64,000 nucleotides of DNA from Flavicella sediminum (GCF_006381105.1 NZ_VDET01000018.1:62001-126000), one strand, 5' to 3'. Positions 8,119 through 18,208 are shown, counted from the first letter of the stretch. Notes: generated from the letters alone by a model not told the origin. Numbers and translations: made by a program.

Positions 8119-8904
8119 CTATTCAAATTTTATAGGTAAGCTATAAAAGGCTTCCACAATTTTTCCGTTTTTTTCTGCGGGTTTCCAATTGGGCATATTT
8201 TCAAAGGCTTTGCTTATTTCTTTGCTGATAGAAGCGTCTAGTTTGCCACTTAATTTGAGATTTTTTATTCTTCCCGTTTTGTCCACAACAAAATAACAAT
8301 GCGAGGTTCCTTTTTGTTTGTGGGCTGAAATATTTTTTTCGAGATAGGATTTTAGCTTTTGTCTTCCTCCTATAAATTCTGGTTGTTTGTCAACATAATG
8401 ATAAGGTTCTTTAAAGTCTGTATCGGTGACAATGACTCCCATGGTAATGGTCAGCATTTCTTCGTCGATTATGTCATCAGTAGTTTCGCATTCAATTTTA
8501 TCTAAGTCAGGTATTGAATCTTGATGCGGAGAAATCAGCGCTTCAACACCATTTTCAAAGTAAGCACTATCAGAATCATAACAGCTACTCAAAACCAAGG
8601 TTGCTGCAATTGTGCAGATATACAAAGGTGTGTTTTGGAATAAATTTGCTGTGCCTCTATTGTAATTTAATATTATTTCTTCAGGAGTTAATTCAAAATC
8701 TAGTTGATTAGAACAAACTCTACCACAAATGGAACCTGCTTGTTTTTTGTCTAAAATTTCGAAAATTTCCTTTTTGCTTTTCTTGGTAAAGTCTACAACA
8801 GACTTGTTGCAGCTACTACAATGTCGTGAGTTGATACCTAATTTCATGACACCCCAGGTTTCAGAGCAAGGATTGTTTATTCTAAGTTTTGTGTTCTTTT
8901 CCAT
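8119..8904 (-). CDS. TonB-C-terminal-like protein with N-terminal Cys motif
   Basis: A 261-residue protein. Residues 1-45 hold a flavobacterial Cys motif (NPCSETW, then HCSSCNKSVVDF), possibly metal-binding. A hydrophobic segment follows (about 92-107, LYICTIAATLVLSSC), then an acidic stretch. The C-terminal 80 residues resemble the TonB/energy-transducer fold (FIGGRQKLKSYLEKNI, VVDKTGRIKNLKL, NWKPAEKNGKIV). In flavobacteria proteins with this layout are annotated as energy transducers, but the lack of a Pro-rich spacer leaves the role open. It is a single gene with about 210 bp before the divergent lyase-like gene. Confidence 0.65.
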   Translation of the reverse strand: MEKNTKLRINNPCSETWGVMKLGINSRHCSSCNKSVVDFTKKSKKEIFEILDKKQAGSICGRVCSNQLDFELTPEEIILNYNRGTANLFQNTPLYICTIAATLVLSSCYDSDSAYFENGVEALISPHQDSIPDLDKIECETTDDIIDEEMLTITMGVIVTDTDFKEPYHYVDKQPEFIGGRQKLKSYLEKNISAHKQKGTSHCYFVVDKTGRIKNLKLSGKLDASISKEISKAFENMPNWKPAEKNGKIVEAFYSLPIKFE

Positions 8905-9117
8905 ACATCAATTTTTGTATGAATAACCAAATATTGCTCCAAAGTCATGTAAGTTTAATTTTTTGTAAAAATTAGATGGGCAAATACGGATGCTATCTGA
9001 TCTGGATTTTTAGGCTTGAAAAAATGCATATAGAATTTATACGATAAAAACAGGACAAATCAGGACAGTTGTATAGTGTTAAAAAATTAATTTTACGAAA
9101 ATGATAGTTTAATACGT

Positions 9118-10101
9118 ATGAAGAAAATGAATTTAAAACTTACTTTAATTGCTGCATTATTTGTTTCTGGAGCTTTTCTTTCCTGTCAAACAAATGAAGA
9201 ACCTATTGATAAAGAAGAGGAAGAGGTAGTCGTGGATCCTGAAGAAGAAAAGGAAGAAGAGAAAGAAGAAGAAGAAGAGGAGGAACAAGAAGAAGTGGGG
9301 CCATATTCTGTATATATTGCCGATGAATTAACAGGAAGTTATGCGACTTGTACAGAGGGGAAAAATAACTCAGATAGAAGTACTGCCGATATTCCAAATG
9401 CTGTTAACCATGGTACAATTGACGATAGGAGTTGTTATTCCGACTATTCTGAAGTTGATGCCAATGGCGTTGTTTATGGTGTTTATAATATTACAGATGG
9501 TTCCAACCATTTAGATGCGCCTAATACTTTGCAACCACGTATAGAACGTTCTTTGTCGAGGTCGCAAAAAACAGGTATAGGAAGCTATGTTAAATTTAGT
9601 GGTAGGGTAAGGATTCTTGAGGTAGGAAAAACAAGTAGTGATGGAAGTGATGGAACTTACATTATGCAAGCAAAAGGAAAACACACTGGAGAAGGTGGTT
9701 CGGCAGATCCAGCAATTTGTTTGTATTTGGCAAAGCCTATATATGGAAAGGATAGCAATGGGAATACGACGCAAGTTTCTTTTAATTTGTATCGTGAACA
9801 AATAAAAGTAAGAGGAGGATCTGGTGCTTCTGGAAGGGATGTTGTGTTTTTAACGAATATCAAAAAAGGAAAACCTACAGATATCGTTTTAGAAGTTGGA
9901 TTTAGACAAGACCCTAATGATGCCTCAAAAAAGATACATTATGCAGACGCCTTGATTGGAGGACTTGCATTTAATTTTAATATCCCAGAACCGGAACGTG
10001 GAACACAATCAGGTATTCGATATGGTGCATACAGAGTTAAAGGTGGTAGAGCACAAATTAGATGGGCAAATACAAGTTTTGAGAAAGTAGAAAAAGACTA
10101 A
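9118..10101 (+). CDS. lipoprotein resembling PL28 ulvan lyase
   Basis: A 327-residue lipoprotein (FLSCQ, Cys23). Residues 28-59 form an extreme acidic linker, mostly Glu, then comes a single beta-rich domain. Blocks [61 protein letters not shown] and [18 protein letters not shown] recall secreted jelly-roll lyases of marine flavobacteria, and from memory fit family PL28 ulvan lyases best. Lys186 and Tyr305 are 119 residues apart, the same spacing I recall for the reported catalytic Lys and Tyr of the Nonlabens PL28 enzyme. The domain is certain to be real; the substrate is inference. Confidence 0.55.
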   Translation: MKKMNLKLTLIAALFVSGAFLSCQTNEEPIDKEEEEVVVDPEEEKEEEKEEEEEEEQEEVGPYSVYIADELTGSYATCTEGKNNSDRSTADIPNAVNHGTIDDRSCYSDYSEVDANGVVYGVYNITDGSNHLDAPNTLQPRIERSLSRSQKTGIGSYVKFSGRVRILEVGKTSSDGSDGTYIMQAKGKHTGEGGSADPAICLYLAKPIYGKDSNGNTTQVSFNLYREQIKVRGGSGASGRDVVFLTNIKKGKPTDIVLEVGFRQDPNDASKKIHYADALIGGLAFNFNIPEPERGTQSGIRYGAYRVKGGRAQIRWANTSFEKVEKD

Positions 10102-10145
10102 TAAAGAATTTTTATTAATGTGATAATTTAGTTTTAAGTAGCAAT

Positions 10146-10174
10146 GAGGCTGTCTGAAAAGACAGTCTTTTTTG
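10146..10174 (+). terminator. intrinsic terminator of the lyase-like gene
   Basis: An 8-bp stem GGCTGTCT/AGACAGTC (one G-U pair) with a GAAA loop is followed by seven T residues, 46 bp after the stop codon at 10101. This is a textbook Rho-independent terminator. Confidence 0.8.
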
Positions 10175-10208
10175 TGTGAATTAAAACGCTGTATTGCTTT
10201 TTACAGTT

Positions 10209-10667
10209 TTAATTTGGTTTTAGATCCAACTTCATAATCGGTAAAAAACGATATGGAATAGTTGTTTTTAGCTTGCCTATGACATGAAAACCGAAGGCAA
10301 TATAAAATTTTTTAGCATTAGGGTCGGCATTTAGGGTGACTTTTACAAAACCTGATTTTTTAATTCGTTTTAAAAAATCAGTCATCAGTTTTTTACCATA
10401 GCCTTTGCCAATAAATTTTGGATCTACAAATAGGAAATTGAGTTTTATGTCAGTTTTAGTCTCGGCTTGGTAGGCATAAAAACCAATCAGTAAATCATCA
10501 ATAACTAGTTTATAGACTTGGTTTTCGGAAATGTACTTTTCTGTAATTGTTAATTCCGGTCGCCATGCTTCAATTTGCTCTTGGCCATATTCCCAATACG
10601 ATTTTGAACGAATGGTTAATTCCGTTAAAATACTTGCATCAGGTTTTTTGGCTTTTGTGATGGGCAT
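10209..10667 (-). CDS. GNAT-family N-acetyltransferase
   Basis: With a start at MPITKA (10667) the product is about 152 residues. The acetyl-CoA loop is clear (FLFVDPKFIGKGYGKKLMTDFL, the RxxGxG/A-like pattern as KGYGKK), followed by VKVTLNADPNAKKFYIAFGF, typical of GNAT strand 5 and helix 4. The substrate is unknown. It stands alone between two terminators. Confidence 0.8.
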   Translation of the reverse strand: MPITKAKKPDASILTELTIRSKSYWEYGQEQIEAWRPELTITEKYISENQVYKLVIDDLLIGFYAYQAETKTDIKLNFLFVDPKFIGKGYGKKLMTDFLKRIKKSGFVKVTLNADPNAKKFYIAFGFHVIGKLKTTIPYRFLPIMKLDLKPN

Positions 10668-10736
10668 AATTAAAAATAGTGCTATTTGAAATAATAGCAA
10701 AGTTTTATATTTATCAAATTTTTTTAAAAATTTTCA

Positions 10737-10778
10737 CGAAAAAAGCTTACAAAATCAATTACTTCGATTTGTAAGCTT
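10737..10778 (-). terminator. intrinsic terminator of the 10854-11888 gene
   Basis: AAGCTTACAAA (10743-10753) pairs with TTTGTAAGCTT (10768-10778). On the minus strand the stem is followed by a run of T, 76 bp after the stop of the upstream minus-strand gene. Confidence 0.65.
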
Positions 10779-10853
10779 AATGTAATAATGCTAATTTTTT
10801 TGGAGAAAAGAGTTGCTTTTTACTTCTGATCTTTGTTTGCAACTGAACGATTT

Positions 10854-11888
10854 CTAATTTTCTTCCCGTTTAAATATATCAAGCTTGTAGCCTAATCCGA
10901 CCCCTAGCCATAATTTATTATCAAAATTCCATTTATTTCCAATACTTCCTAATGCATTGTCAAAGCCTAAAAAGAATCCTAATTCAAATTTTCTGATATC
11001 ACCAACTATACCTATCCCATATGAAAATGACGCAACATTTACTTCAATATCTTTTTTAAGGTGTTGTAAGTTCGTTGAAGTCGATATTGAATCGAGTTTC
11101 TGAGAACTTAGGCCTATAAAAGCACCAATAGTGATACCTGATGTTTTTTCTTCCATACCATCATATTTATCATAGATATATTTTGCTCTTCCTAATTTGT
11201 AACCGACAAATACATTTGCATTAATATCCTTCTCAATTGATGAATTACTAGTTATTCCATTATTTTTCACACTTGGATGATATTTAAATGGAATTGTAAG
11301 AGCTGAAAGAACTCCACTATTCTTGCGAAAACTCACGGATTCTCGGTTTCGTAACTTGATGAAATATTTCTCATCAGGTACAAAGGTATATTCGTTTTTC
11401 TTTATGAGTTTTTTGTTTTTATCAAGATCATAATAGGTTTTATTTTTAATTTCTTCTAACCAAAAATTAATAAGAAGACTATCTTTAGATACGGAGATAT
11501 TTGCTTTATAGAAACAGTCCTTTTTTTCTTTAGAGTATAAAGGTTCTATTTTGTTTTTATTTACGTAGATTATTTTAAAATTATTTTCTTTTATTATTGA
11601 ATCTTTATTGAATGAATATTTTATCCCGCTATGAATTAATTCGTTTGATTTAGAAAGTTTATAATCTTTTGTAAAAAAGATAGTATCTTTTTTTTTCACT
11701 TCGATAACTTTATAAACTTGATAAGAAACATTATTATATTGCTCATTCTCTATTAGTTTATTGTCTTTATCAGTTTTTGGCTTTTTTAATAATTTTATTT
11801 TGGCATACTTTTTAAATTCTTCTTGAGAATTCATATTATTCACAGAAAAAAAGATTATCCCAAGTGTTATCAATATTAGTTTTTTCAT
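10854..11888 (-). CDS. secreted protein of unknown function, possible C-terminal outer-membrane barrel
   Basis: Start at MKKLIL (11888) leaves 344 residues with a signal peptide ending NMNSQ; an upstream ATG at 11945 only adds a polar leader. The N-terminal two thirds are Lys-rich beta-strand-like sequence with many YxxxK motifs. The last 110 residues alternate polar and hydrophobic residues with glycine (VFVGYKLGRAKY, TIGAFIGLSS, SYGIGIVGD, LGFFLGFDNALG, LGVGLGYKLDIF), like beta-barrel strands. It is richer in AT and Lys/Asn than its neighbours, which hints at recent acquisition. I recognise no family. Confidence 0.55.
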   Translation of the reverse strand: MKKLILITLGIIFFSVNNMNSQEEFKKYAKIKLLKKPKTDKDNKLIENEQYNNVSYQVYKVIEVKKKDTIFFTKDYKLSKSNELIHSGIKYSFNKDSIIKENNFKIIYVNKNKIEPLYSKEKKDCFYKANISVSKDSLLINFWLEEIKNKTYYDLDKNKKLIKKNEYTFVPDEKYFIKLRNRESVSFRKNSGVLSALTIPFKYHPSVKNNGITSNSSIEKDINANVFVGYKLGRAKYIYDKYDGMEEKTSGITIGAFIGLSSQKLDSISTSTNLQHLKKDIEVNVASFSYGIGIVGDIRKFELGFFLGFDNALGSIGNKWNFDNKLWLGVGLGYKLDIFKREEN

Positions 11889-12050
11889 AGTTGATATTTT
11901 TAAATTAGTTTTGTTGTCAACGGTTTGTATATTAAGAGTATGCAATTTAGAAGTACAAAATTTTTGAGTAAGTGCAAAGTTTGATACGGTATATAGACCT
12001 TGGGTTTAGAACAATTTGGATTATTTTTCATATACATTGTTGTAATTCGT

Positions 12051-12587
12051 TTATCCTACTTCACCAGGAGAGTTTGGTTGGCAAGTATTATCAGAGCAGC
12101 CTCCACTTGGGTCGGCAGGATCATTAAAAGCACCATAAGGATTTAATACATTAGGCCATATTGAAATATGAGGTGTCATTTGAAATACATCCTCATAGTC
12201 ACGAAGTAAATTACTATAATCATTGTTAAAGGTGTTATTTATTTGAGTCCTTAAGTCATTATTATTTTTAGCTTCTTTTAAAAGGAGTGTATCCATAGGA
12301 GAATGATGTACAAATCCTCCTAATTCTTTACAAAAATTATTATAATCTTTAGTAAACATTAAAAATGTGTGCCATATTTTATCAATATTTCCAGTTAATT
12401 TATAACTCTTTTTAGTCGCATTTACTTTAGCTATGACTAACCATTTTTTTAATTCTATGGCTCTTAATTCAGCTGTTTTAGTATCGACTTTTTCATCTTT
12501 TTTATGCCTCTCAATGATTTTTGATAAATCATAGTCCTTTATTTTTTCAAATAAGTCACGTGATTCTTGAATCTCTAATTTTTTCAT
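12051..12587 (-). CDS. GRDP-like (DUF1399-type) small protein
   Basis: A 178-residue cytoplasmic protein. The middle contains IDKIWHTFLMFTKDYNNFCK followed by GFVHHSP, the WHTxxxxxxxYxxFC...HH pattern of plant-like glycine-rich-domain (GRDP) proteins and their bacterial relatives. The C-terminus is a short Gly/Pro/Cys tail (two Cys five residues apart). Function in bacteria is unknown. Start is followed by a helical N-terminal region. It lies beside another AT-rich orphan gene with about 160 bp between. Confidence 0.6.
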   Translation of the reverse strand: MKKLEIQESRDLFEKIKDYDLSKIIERHKKDEKVDTKTAELRAIELKKWLVIAKVNATKKSYKLTGNIDKIWHTFLMFTKDYNNFCKELGGFVHHSPMDTLLLKEAKNNNDLRTQINNTFNNDYSNLLRDYEDVFQMTPHISIWPNVLNPYGAFNDPADPSGGCSDNTCQPNSPGEVG

Positions 12588-12966
12588 GTTTTTTGTTTTA
12601 AAATTTCAATTGATTGCAACAATTGTTCACGATTATCGACAAATTTTGTTAATAAAAAAGAATAAAATCACACTTCCAATAACATTTTTACAAATACTTA
12701 AAATAGGAGTGGTGTAAGGCGGTCATAGCAATTTTAAATCTGTTTAACTTCTAGTTGCTTCAACATTTTTGTATTTCGAATACTCCAAATATAGCCTCAT
12801 CAACAGCTCCATAAAATACCCAACAATGGGTAAATTTTGATTTTCCTTCAATGCATTCAAAAATTAGATACTATAATCACACGATTGTTTTTAGGAGGAT
12901 GCCTTAGTAGTTTCCTTTTCAATATTTATTTTTACTTTAGCCATTCAAATTTTCAAAAGGCAAACA
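12588..12966. other. intergenic region with a possible short ORF
   Basis: About 380 bp between divergent genes. On the minus strand 12744-12860 is open for 38 codons from a TTG and ends with a helix-like stretch (GYFMELLMRLYLEYSKYKN). It could be a gene remnant or chance, since it has no ATG and no ribosome-binding sequence. No other structure was seen. Confidence 0.25.
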
Positions 12967-13941
12967 ATGGCAAAGCAATACAAATGGGGAATTATAGGTT
13001 GTGGTAATGTAACAGAATTAAAAAGCGGTCCTGCTTATAAAAAAACAGAAAATTTTGAGTTGCATGCTGTTATGCGTAGAAATTTGGACAAAGCAGAGGA
13101 TTATGCCAAAAGACATAAGGTACCTAAGTTTTACAACGACGCATCTGCTCTAATCAATGATCCAGAAATTAATGCGGTTTATATTGCAACCCCGCCAGAT
13201 TCTCATAAAGAATATGCATTACAGGTAGCAGCCGCAGGTAAAATTTGCTGTATAGAAAAACCCATGGCGCCAAGTTTTGAAGAATGCCAAGAAATTAATG
13301 AAGCTTTTCAAGAAAAAAATATTCCGCTTTTTGTAGCTTATTACCGTAGGTCGTTGCCAAGGTTTGAGCAAATAAAATCGTGGTTGCAAGAATCTAAAAT
13401 AGGAGCTGTCCGCCATGTCAATTGGATGTATACCCGTACACCAAGTCCGGTAGATTTGTCGGAAGCATACAATTGGCGTACCGATGAAAAAATTGCCCCT
13501 GGTGGTTATTTTGACGATTTAGCCAGTCATGGTATGGATTTGTTTGTGCACTTTTTTGGAGAAATTACCACAGCGAATGGAATTGCTGTGAGTCAACAAA
13601 ATTTATACACGGCCAAAGACGCCATCGTTGGAAACTGGTTACATAGCAATGGAGCCACAGGTTCTGGGACATGGAATTTTGGTGCGGATGCTAGAGTGGA
13701 CAAAGTAGAAATTATTGGAACAAAAGGAAAAATCACCTTTTCTGTGTTTGATGAAGCGCCAATTTGCTTGCAAACGGAAACCGAAAATATCTCTTTAACA
13801 ATTGAGCATCCAGAAAATGTACAGTTGTACCATGTAAATAATATGGAAGCCCATTTGTCAGGAAAAGCAATTCATCCGTCTACAGGTAAATCGGCAATGC
13901 ATACTTCTTGGGTTTTAGATAAACTATTAGGGAAATACTAA
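12967..13941 (+). CDS. Gfo/Idh/MocA-family oxidoreductase
   Basis: A 324-residue NAD(P)-dependent sugar-type dehydrogenase. The N-terminal Rossmann fold opens [17 protein letters not shown], continues with [14 protein letters not shown] and the conserved catalytic-lysine motif [11 protein letters not shown] (EKP, about residue 97). The C-terminal domain has the expected [20 protein letters not shown] with the active-site His. Substrate is unknown, often a cyclic sugar or inositol. It runs just ahead of metH with about 95 bp between. Confidence 0.85.
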   Translation: MAKQYKWGIIGCGNVTELKSGPAYKKTENFELHAVMRRNLDKAEDYAKRHKVPKFYNDASALINDPEINAVYIATPPDSHKEYALQVAAAGKICCIEKPMAPSFEECQEINEAFQEKNIPLFVAYYRRSLPRFEQIKSWLQESKIGAVRHVNWMYTRTPSPVDLSEAYNWRTDEKIAPGGYFDDLASHGMDLFVHFFGEITTANGIAVSQQNLYTAKDAIVGNWLHSNGATGSGTWNFGADARVDKVEIIGTKGKITFSVFDEAPICLQTETENISLTIEHPENVQLYHVNNMEAHLSGKAIHPSTGKSAMHTSWVLDKLLGKY

Positions 13942-13994
13942 GAAACAGCGATTTAAATTGTGGAGTTTCCTGTTAAAATTAATAGGGAATTCTG

Positions 13995-14002
13995 TATCTT
14001 TG
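13995..14002 (+). promoter_or_regulatory. -7 promoter box for metH part 1
   Basis: TATCTTTG matches TAnnTTTG, 33 bp before the ATG at 14036. It supports that ATG over an upstream in-frame ATG at 13958, which lies ahead of the promoter. Confidence 0.55.
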
Positions 14003-14035
14003 CCGACTAATTTAACCGAAGTTATTTTTACAGAT

Positions 14036-15028
14036 ATGGCAAATATTAGAGAGGTGTTAAAAGAAAAAATTCTTGTACTCGATGGAGCTATGGGAACCAT
14101 GTTACAAGCGTATAATTTTTCAGAGGAAGATTTTCGTGGTGAGCAGTTTAAAGACTGGAAATTGTCTGTAAAAGGAAACAACGATATGTTGTCTATTACA
14201 CAACCCGACGCCATCAAAGCCGTCCACAGAAAATATTTTGAAGCTGGTGCAGATATAGTGGAAACGAATACGTTTTCTAGTACAACCATTGCCATGGCAG
14301 ATTATGAAATGGAGGCTGAGGTATATCAGTTAAATTTTGAATCAGCAAAAATTGCTAAGGAAGTGGCCGATGAGTTTACAGCAGCCAATCCAGATAAACC
14401 GAGATTTGTGGCGGGTTCTATCGGACCTACAAACAAAACAGGTTCTATGTCGCCAGATGTAAATGATCCTGGGTTTAGAGCTATTACTTTTGACGAATTA
14501 CGTGTTGCCTACAAGCAACAAGCAGAAGCTTTGCTAGATGGTGGAGCAGATATTTTATTGGTAGAAACTGTTTTTGATACGTTGAATGCAAAGGCAGCTT
14601 TGTTTGCTATTGAGGAAGTAAAAGAAGAAAGAGGAATCGATATTCCCGTAATGCTAAGTGGAACTATTACCGATGCCAGTGGTAGAACTTTATCAGGACA
14701 AACAGCTGAAGCTTTTTTAATTTCTGTTTCGCATGTGCCTTTGTTAAGTGTCGGATTGAACTGTGCCTTAGGGGCTAGTGCTTTGGTTCCGCATTTAGAA
14801 GCTATTTCGAGCAATACAAACTTTGGTGTATCGGCACATCCAAATGCTGGTTTGCCCAACGCTTTTGGTGAATATGATGAAACACCTGAAGAAATGGCGG
14901 CTCAGATTAAAGAATATTTAGAGAAAAATTTAGTAAATATTGTTGGAGGTTGTTGTGGTACTACTCCAGGACATATCAAAGCAATTGCAGAGGTGGCTAG
15001 TCAATACAAACCACGTAAAGTAGCTTAA
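14036..15028 (+). CDS. metH: methionine synthase, homocysteine-binding part (split MetH)
   Basis: With a start at [11 protein letters not shown] the protein is 330 residues and equals the first barrel of MetH. It contains [18 protein letters not shown], and the zinc ligands: a cysteine in VGLNCALGA (about 243) and the pair in [11 protein letters not shown] (about 304-305). It binds homocysteine through zinc. The folate, cobalamin and reactivation domains are in the next gene, 83 bp on. Splitting at this point is common in flavobacteria, so this is not a broken gene. Confidence 0.9.
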   Translation: MANIREVLKEKILVLDGAMGTMLQAYNFSEEDFRGEQFKDWKLSVKGNNDMLSITQPDAIKAVHRKYFEAGADIVETNTFSSTTIAMADYEMEAEVYQLNFESAKIAKEVADEFTAANPDKPRFVAGSIGPTNKTGSMSPDVNDPGFRAITFDELRVAYKQQAEALLDGGADILLVETVFDTLNAKAALFAIEEVKEERGIDIPVMLSGTITDASGRTLSGQTAEAFLISVSHVPLLSVGLNCALGASALVPHLEAISSNTNFGVSAHPNAGLPNAFGEYDETPEEMAAQIKEYLEKNLVNIVGGCCGTTPGHIKAIAEVASQYKPRKVA

Positions 15029-15035
15029 AATCATA

Positions 15036-15103
15036 GCTTTTGGCCATTGGCCTTTAGTAAGATGTGTAAAATAGAGAATAGCCAAAGGCGAATAGCTAAA
15101 AGC
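15036..15103. repeat. imperfect inverted repeat between the two metH parts
   Basis: GCTTTTGGCCATTGGCCTTT (15036-15055) pairs imperfectly with 15081-15103 (GCCAAAGGCGAATAGCTAAAAGC), with 25 bp between. It fills the whole gap between the two metH genes. It lacks a T-run, so it is more likely an RNA stabiliser, attenuating stem or a repeat element than a terminator. Confidence 0.5.
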
Positions 15104-15111
15104 AAAAACAA

Positions 15112-17799
15112 ATGATCAAACAAACGAAATACATGAAGTTGTCTGGATTAGAACCATTGGTTTTAAGTCCTGATATGAACTTTATAAATGTAGGAGAAAG
15201 AACCAATGTAGCCGGATCACGTAAATTTTTACGTCTAATCAAAAATGAGGAATTTGATGAGGCTTTGGCAATTGCCAGAGACCAAGTTGAAGGAGGAGCT
15301 CAAATCATCGATATCAATATGGATGATGGAATGATCGACGGAAAAGAATCGATGGTTCGTTTTTTACATTTGATCATGGCAGAACCAGATATTTCACGTG
15401 TACCTATCATGATTGACAGTTCTAAATGGGATATTATTGAAGCTGGTTTGCAAGTTGTGCAAGGAAAATGTGTGGTAAATTCAATTTCTTTAAAAGAAGG
15501 AGAAGCTGTTTTTCGTGAGCATGTACGTAAATTAAAAATGTATGGTGCCGCTGTTATTGTCATGGCTTTTGATGAAGTGGGACAAGCAGATAATTATGAG
15601 CGTCGTTGCGAAATTGCAAAACGTTCTTATGATATTATGGTCAACGAAATGAATTTCCCGTCAGAGGATATTATTTTCGATTTAAATATATTTCCTGTCG
15701 CAACAGGAATGGATGAACACCGTCGAAATGCTATTGATTTTATTGAAGCGACGCATTGGGTTCGTACCAATTTAACAAACGCAAGTGTAAGTGGGGGAGT
15801 AAGTAATGTTTCTTTTTCTTTTAGAGGAAACAACGTGGTTCGTGAAGCCATGCACTCTGTGTTTTTGTACCATGCCATTCAAAAAGGAATGAACATGGGG
15901 ATTGTAAATCCGGCCATGTTAGAGGTGTATGATGACATTCCTAAAGATTTATTAGAGCATGTTGAAGATGTTATTTTAGATAGAAGAGAAGATGCCACAG
16001 AACGTTTGTTAGATTTAGCAGAGTCTTTTAAAGGAGGTGCAGGTAAAGTACAAGTGCAAAATTTAGAATGGCGTGAAAAACCATTGCAAGAAAGAATAAC
16101 CCACGCCTTGGTAAAAGGTTTGGATACTTATATTGTTGAAGATGTAGAGGAAGCTCGTTTGTTAGCTGCAAAACCATTAGAGGTCATTGAAGGGAATTTG
16201 ATGATTGGAATGGGGGTTGTTGGCGATTTGTTTGGAGAAGGAAAAATGTTCTTGCCTCAGGTAGTAAAGTCGGCACGTGTAATGAAAAAAGCCGTGGCCC
16301 ATTTAATGCCATTTATTGAAGCAGAAAAGGACGAAAATTCTAGAGCACAAGGAAAAGTTTTATTGGCAACTGTAAAAGGTGATGTTCACGATATTGGAAA
16401 AAATATTGTGGGGGTTGTATTGGCCTGTAACAACTATGAAATTGTTGATTTAGGCGTAATGGTTCCGCCAGAAAAAATATTAGAAGCAGCTATTGAACAT
16501 AAAGTAGATGTGATTGGACTGAGTGGTTTGATTACGCCTTCTTTAGATGAAATGGTTCATATAGCGAAAGAAATGAAGCGTTTGGATTTTAAAATTCCAT
16601 TGCTAATTGGTGGAGCAACGACTTCTAGAGCGCATACAGCAGTGAAAATTGCACAGCAGTACGATCATGGAGTGATTCATGTTTTGGATGCATCACGTTC
16701 TGTACCAGTTGTGAGTACTTTAATTAATGAAGACACAAGTCAGGAGTTTTTAGACAAGACGTATGCAGAATATGATGTTTTACGCGATGGCTATTTGAAT
16801 CGAGCTCGTAAAAAAGTGTATTTGCCTTTAGACGATGCGCGAAATAATAAATTCCGTATCGATTGGAAAGCGGAAGATGTATACAAGCCAAATAAACTAG
16901 GAGTACAGGTCATTGATAATTTAGATTTGAATGAATTGGTCCCTTATTTAGATTGGACACCTTTCTTTCAGTCATGGGAATTACACGGAAAATATCCTGC
17001 CATTTTAACCGATGAGGTTGTGGGTACACAAGCAACAGAATTGTTTCAAGATGCCAAAGAAATGTTGCAAAAAGTATTGGATGAAAAATGGTTTACTGCA
17101 AAAGCAGTTTATGGATTATTCCCTGCAAATACTATAGAAAACAATGATGATATTGCGGTGTACACCGATGAAACAAGAACGGAAGTTTTAGAAACTATTT
17201 TAAGTTTGCGTCAGCAATCTAAAAAAGGATCCGGAAAACCAAATATTGCCTTGGCCGATTTTATTGCGCCTAAGAAAACAGGACTAGAAGATTATATTGG
17301 AGGTTTCTGTGTTACTACAGGATTTGGGGTAGAAGAAATTGCAGAAAAATACAGAGCCGATTTAGACGATTACAATAGTATTATGGTCAAAGCTTTGGGA
17401 GATCGTTTTGCAGAAGCTTTTGCGGAATATTTACATGATAAAGTTCGTAAAGAATTTTGGGGCTATGCTTCTGATGAAAACTTATCTAATGAAGATATGA
17501 TTCGTGAAGAATACCAAGGAATTCGTCCGGCGCCAGGGTATCCTGCTTGTCCAGACCATACCGAAAAAACAACACTTTGGCGTTTGTTAAACGTAAAAGA
17601 AAATATAGGTGTAGAGCTGACAGATAGTTTGGCTATGTTCCCAACTGCTGCCGTTTCTGGATTGTATTTTGCACATCCTAGAGCAAGGTATTTTGGATTG
17701 GGTAAAATTACCAAAGAACAAGTACACGATTTCGCTGAAAGAAGAGGGTATACCCATGAAGTGATGGAACGCTGGTTGGCACCGAACTTGAATGAGTAG
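15112..17799 (+). CDS. metH: methionine synthase, folate/cobalamin/activation part (split MetH)
   Basis: An 895-residue protein with the last three MetH modules: methyltetrahydrofolate-binding barrel (about 10-290; [26 protein letters not shown]), cobalamin-binding cap and Rossmann domain (about 330-560) with the base-on histidine in DVHDIGKN (His426), and the SAM-binding reactivation domain (about 570-895; [15 protein letters not shown] near 806). Together with the preceding gene it transfers a methyl group from methyl-folate through methylcobalamin to homocysteine. metF downstream supplies the methyl-folate. Confidence 0.93.
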   Translation: MIKQTKYMKLSGLEPLVLSPDMNFINVGERTNVAGSRKFLRLIKNEEFDEALAIARDQVEGGAQIIDINMDDGMIDGKESMVRFLHLIMAEPDISRVPIMIDSSKWDIIEAGLQVVQGKCVVNSISLKEGEAVFREHVRKLKMYGAAVIVMAFDEVGQADNYERRCEIAKRSYDIMVNEMNFPSEDIIFDLNIFPVATGMDEHRRNAIDFIEATHWVRTNLTNASVSGGVSNVSFSFRGNNVVREAMHSVFLYHAIQKGMNMGIVNPAMLEVYDDIPKDLLEHVEDVILDRREDATERLLDLAESFKGGAGKVQVQNLEWREKPLQERITHALVKGLDTYIVEDVEEARLLAAKPLEVIEGNLMIGMGVVGDLFGEGKMFLPQVVKSARVMKKAVAHLMPFIEAEKDENSRAQGKVLLATVKGDVHDIGKNIVGVVLACNNYEIVDLGVMVPPEKILEAAIEHKVDVIGLSGLITPSLDEMVHIAKEMKRLDFKIPLLIGGATTSRAHTAVKIAQQYDHGVIHVLDASRSVPVVSTLINEDTSQEFLDKTYAEYDVLRDGYLNRARKKVYLPLDDARNNKFRIDWKAEDVYKPNKLGVQVIDNLDLNELVPYLDWTPFFQSWELHGKYPAILTDEVVGTQATELFQDAKEMLQKVLDEKWFTAKAVYGLFPANTIENNDDIAVYTDETRTEVLETILSLRQQSKKGSGKPNIALADFIAPKKTGLEDYIGGFCVTTGFGVEEIAEKYRADLDDYNSIMVKALGDRFAEAFAEYLHDKVRKEFWGYASDENLSNEDMIREEYQGIRPAPGYPACPDHTEKTTLWRLLNVKENIGVELTDSLAMFPTAAVSGLYFAHPRARYFGLGKITKEQVHDFAERRGYTHEVMERWLAPNLNE

Positions 17800-17810
17800 T
17801 TTGAATTAAG

Positions 17811-17834
17811 TATCAGGTATCAGGTATCAGGTAT
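17811..17834. repeat. 7-bp tandem repeat TATCAGG, 3.4 copies
   Basis: TATCAGG occurs three times in a row followed by TAT, 11 bp after the stop codon of the second metH gene. One of four heptamer tandems in the window, each at the 3' side of a gene. Confidence 0.8.
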
Positions 17835-17903
17835 TTTGTAGAGGTGCTTAAAAAAATCAGAAGTTAAATAGGTAGATTGGGCCTATTGAAGTATAAAGAA
17901 TTC

Positions 17904-17940
17904 AAACCTAACAGGTTTTCAAAACCTGTTAGGTTTTTTT
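17904..17940 (+). terminator. strong intrinsic terminator after metH
   Basis: AAACCTAACAGGTTTT and its exact reverse complement, one base apart, followed by a run of T. Realistic folding gives an 11-bp stem (AACCTAACAGG) with a TTTTCAAAA loop. It ends the metH transcript about 110 bp after the stop codon. Near-identical hairpins are frequent terminators in flavobacteria. Confidence 0.85.
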
Positions 17941-18095
17941 TTGTGCTTGTTTTAAGCAAGAGAACCCCAAAAAAAAATAAAAAGATGATAAAACCTGTCA
18001 ACTTAAAAGCGATTGGTAATTGAGGCTCTAAACTTTTGTTAAATATTTTTCGAGAACTGCTAAATCTTTTCTTGTGAATTGTTTAATTTCGCCAT

Positions 18096-18195
18096 CGCGT
18101 TAGGGATTGCAGCGATATCCTTTTTGGTGCTTGCGAGAAAAACGAAGCAATCTCAAAAAGATTTAGCGGAAAGCCCGACCTGTAAGGTAACGCCC
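18096..18195. repeat. ~100-bp dyad-symmetric element upstream of metF
   Basis: Nested symmetry: GCGTTA (18097-18102) pairs with TAACGC (18188-18193); GGGATTGCAGCGATATCC plus TTTTTG (18103-18126) pairs imperfectly with 18154-18175 (CAAAAAGATTTAGCGGAAAGCCC read in reverse complement); an inner hairpin has TGCTT/AAGCA arms around 18128-18149. It reads like a repeat known from many flavobacterial intergenic regions. Whether it acts as a leader RNA for metF, 14 bp downstream, or is a mobile repeat is not decided by the sequence. Confidence 0.6.
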
Positions 18196-18208
18196 AAATT
18201 ATGAAGAC

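Larger units (their letters stand above)
17800..18208. other. 409-bp gap between metH and metF: repeat, terminator and structured element
   Basis: No gene is present. It holds, in order, a heptamer tandem repeat (17811), a strong terminator (17904) and a large dyad-symmetric element (18096-18195) ending just before metF. metF therefore has its own promoter or leader rather than simply reading on from metH. Confidence 0.6.

Noticed and set aside
13958-14295. Upstream ATG (13958) as the start of metH part 1
   Set aside because: It is ahead of the TATCTTTG promoter box, and the added residues do not fit MetH; the ATG at 14036 does.
15029-15111. Split metH as a frameshifted gene
   Set aside because: The break is exactly between domains, with an 83-bp gap and a proper new start; the same split is usual in flavobacteria.
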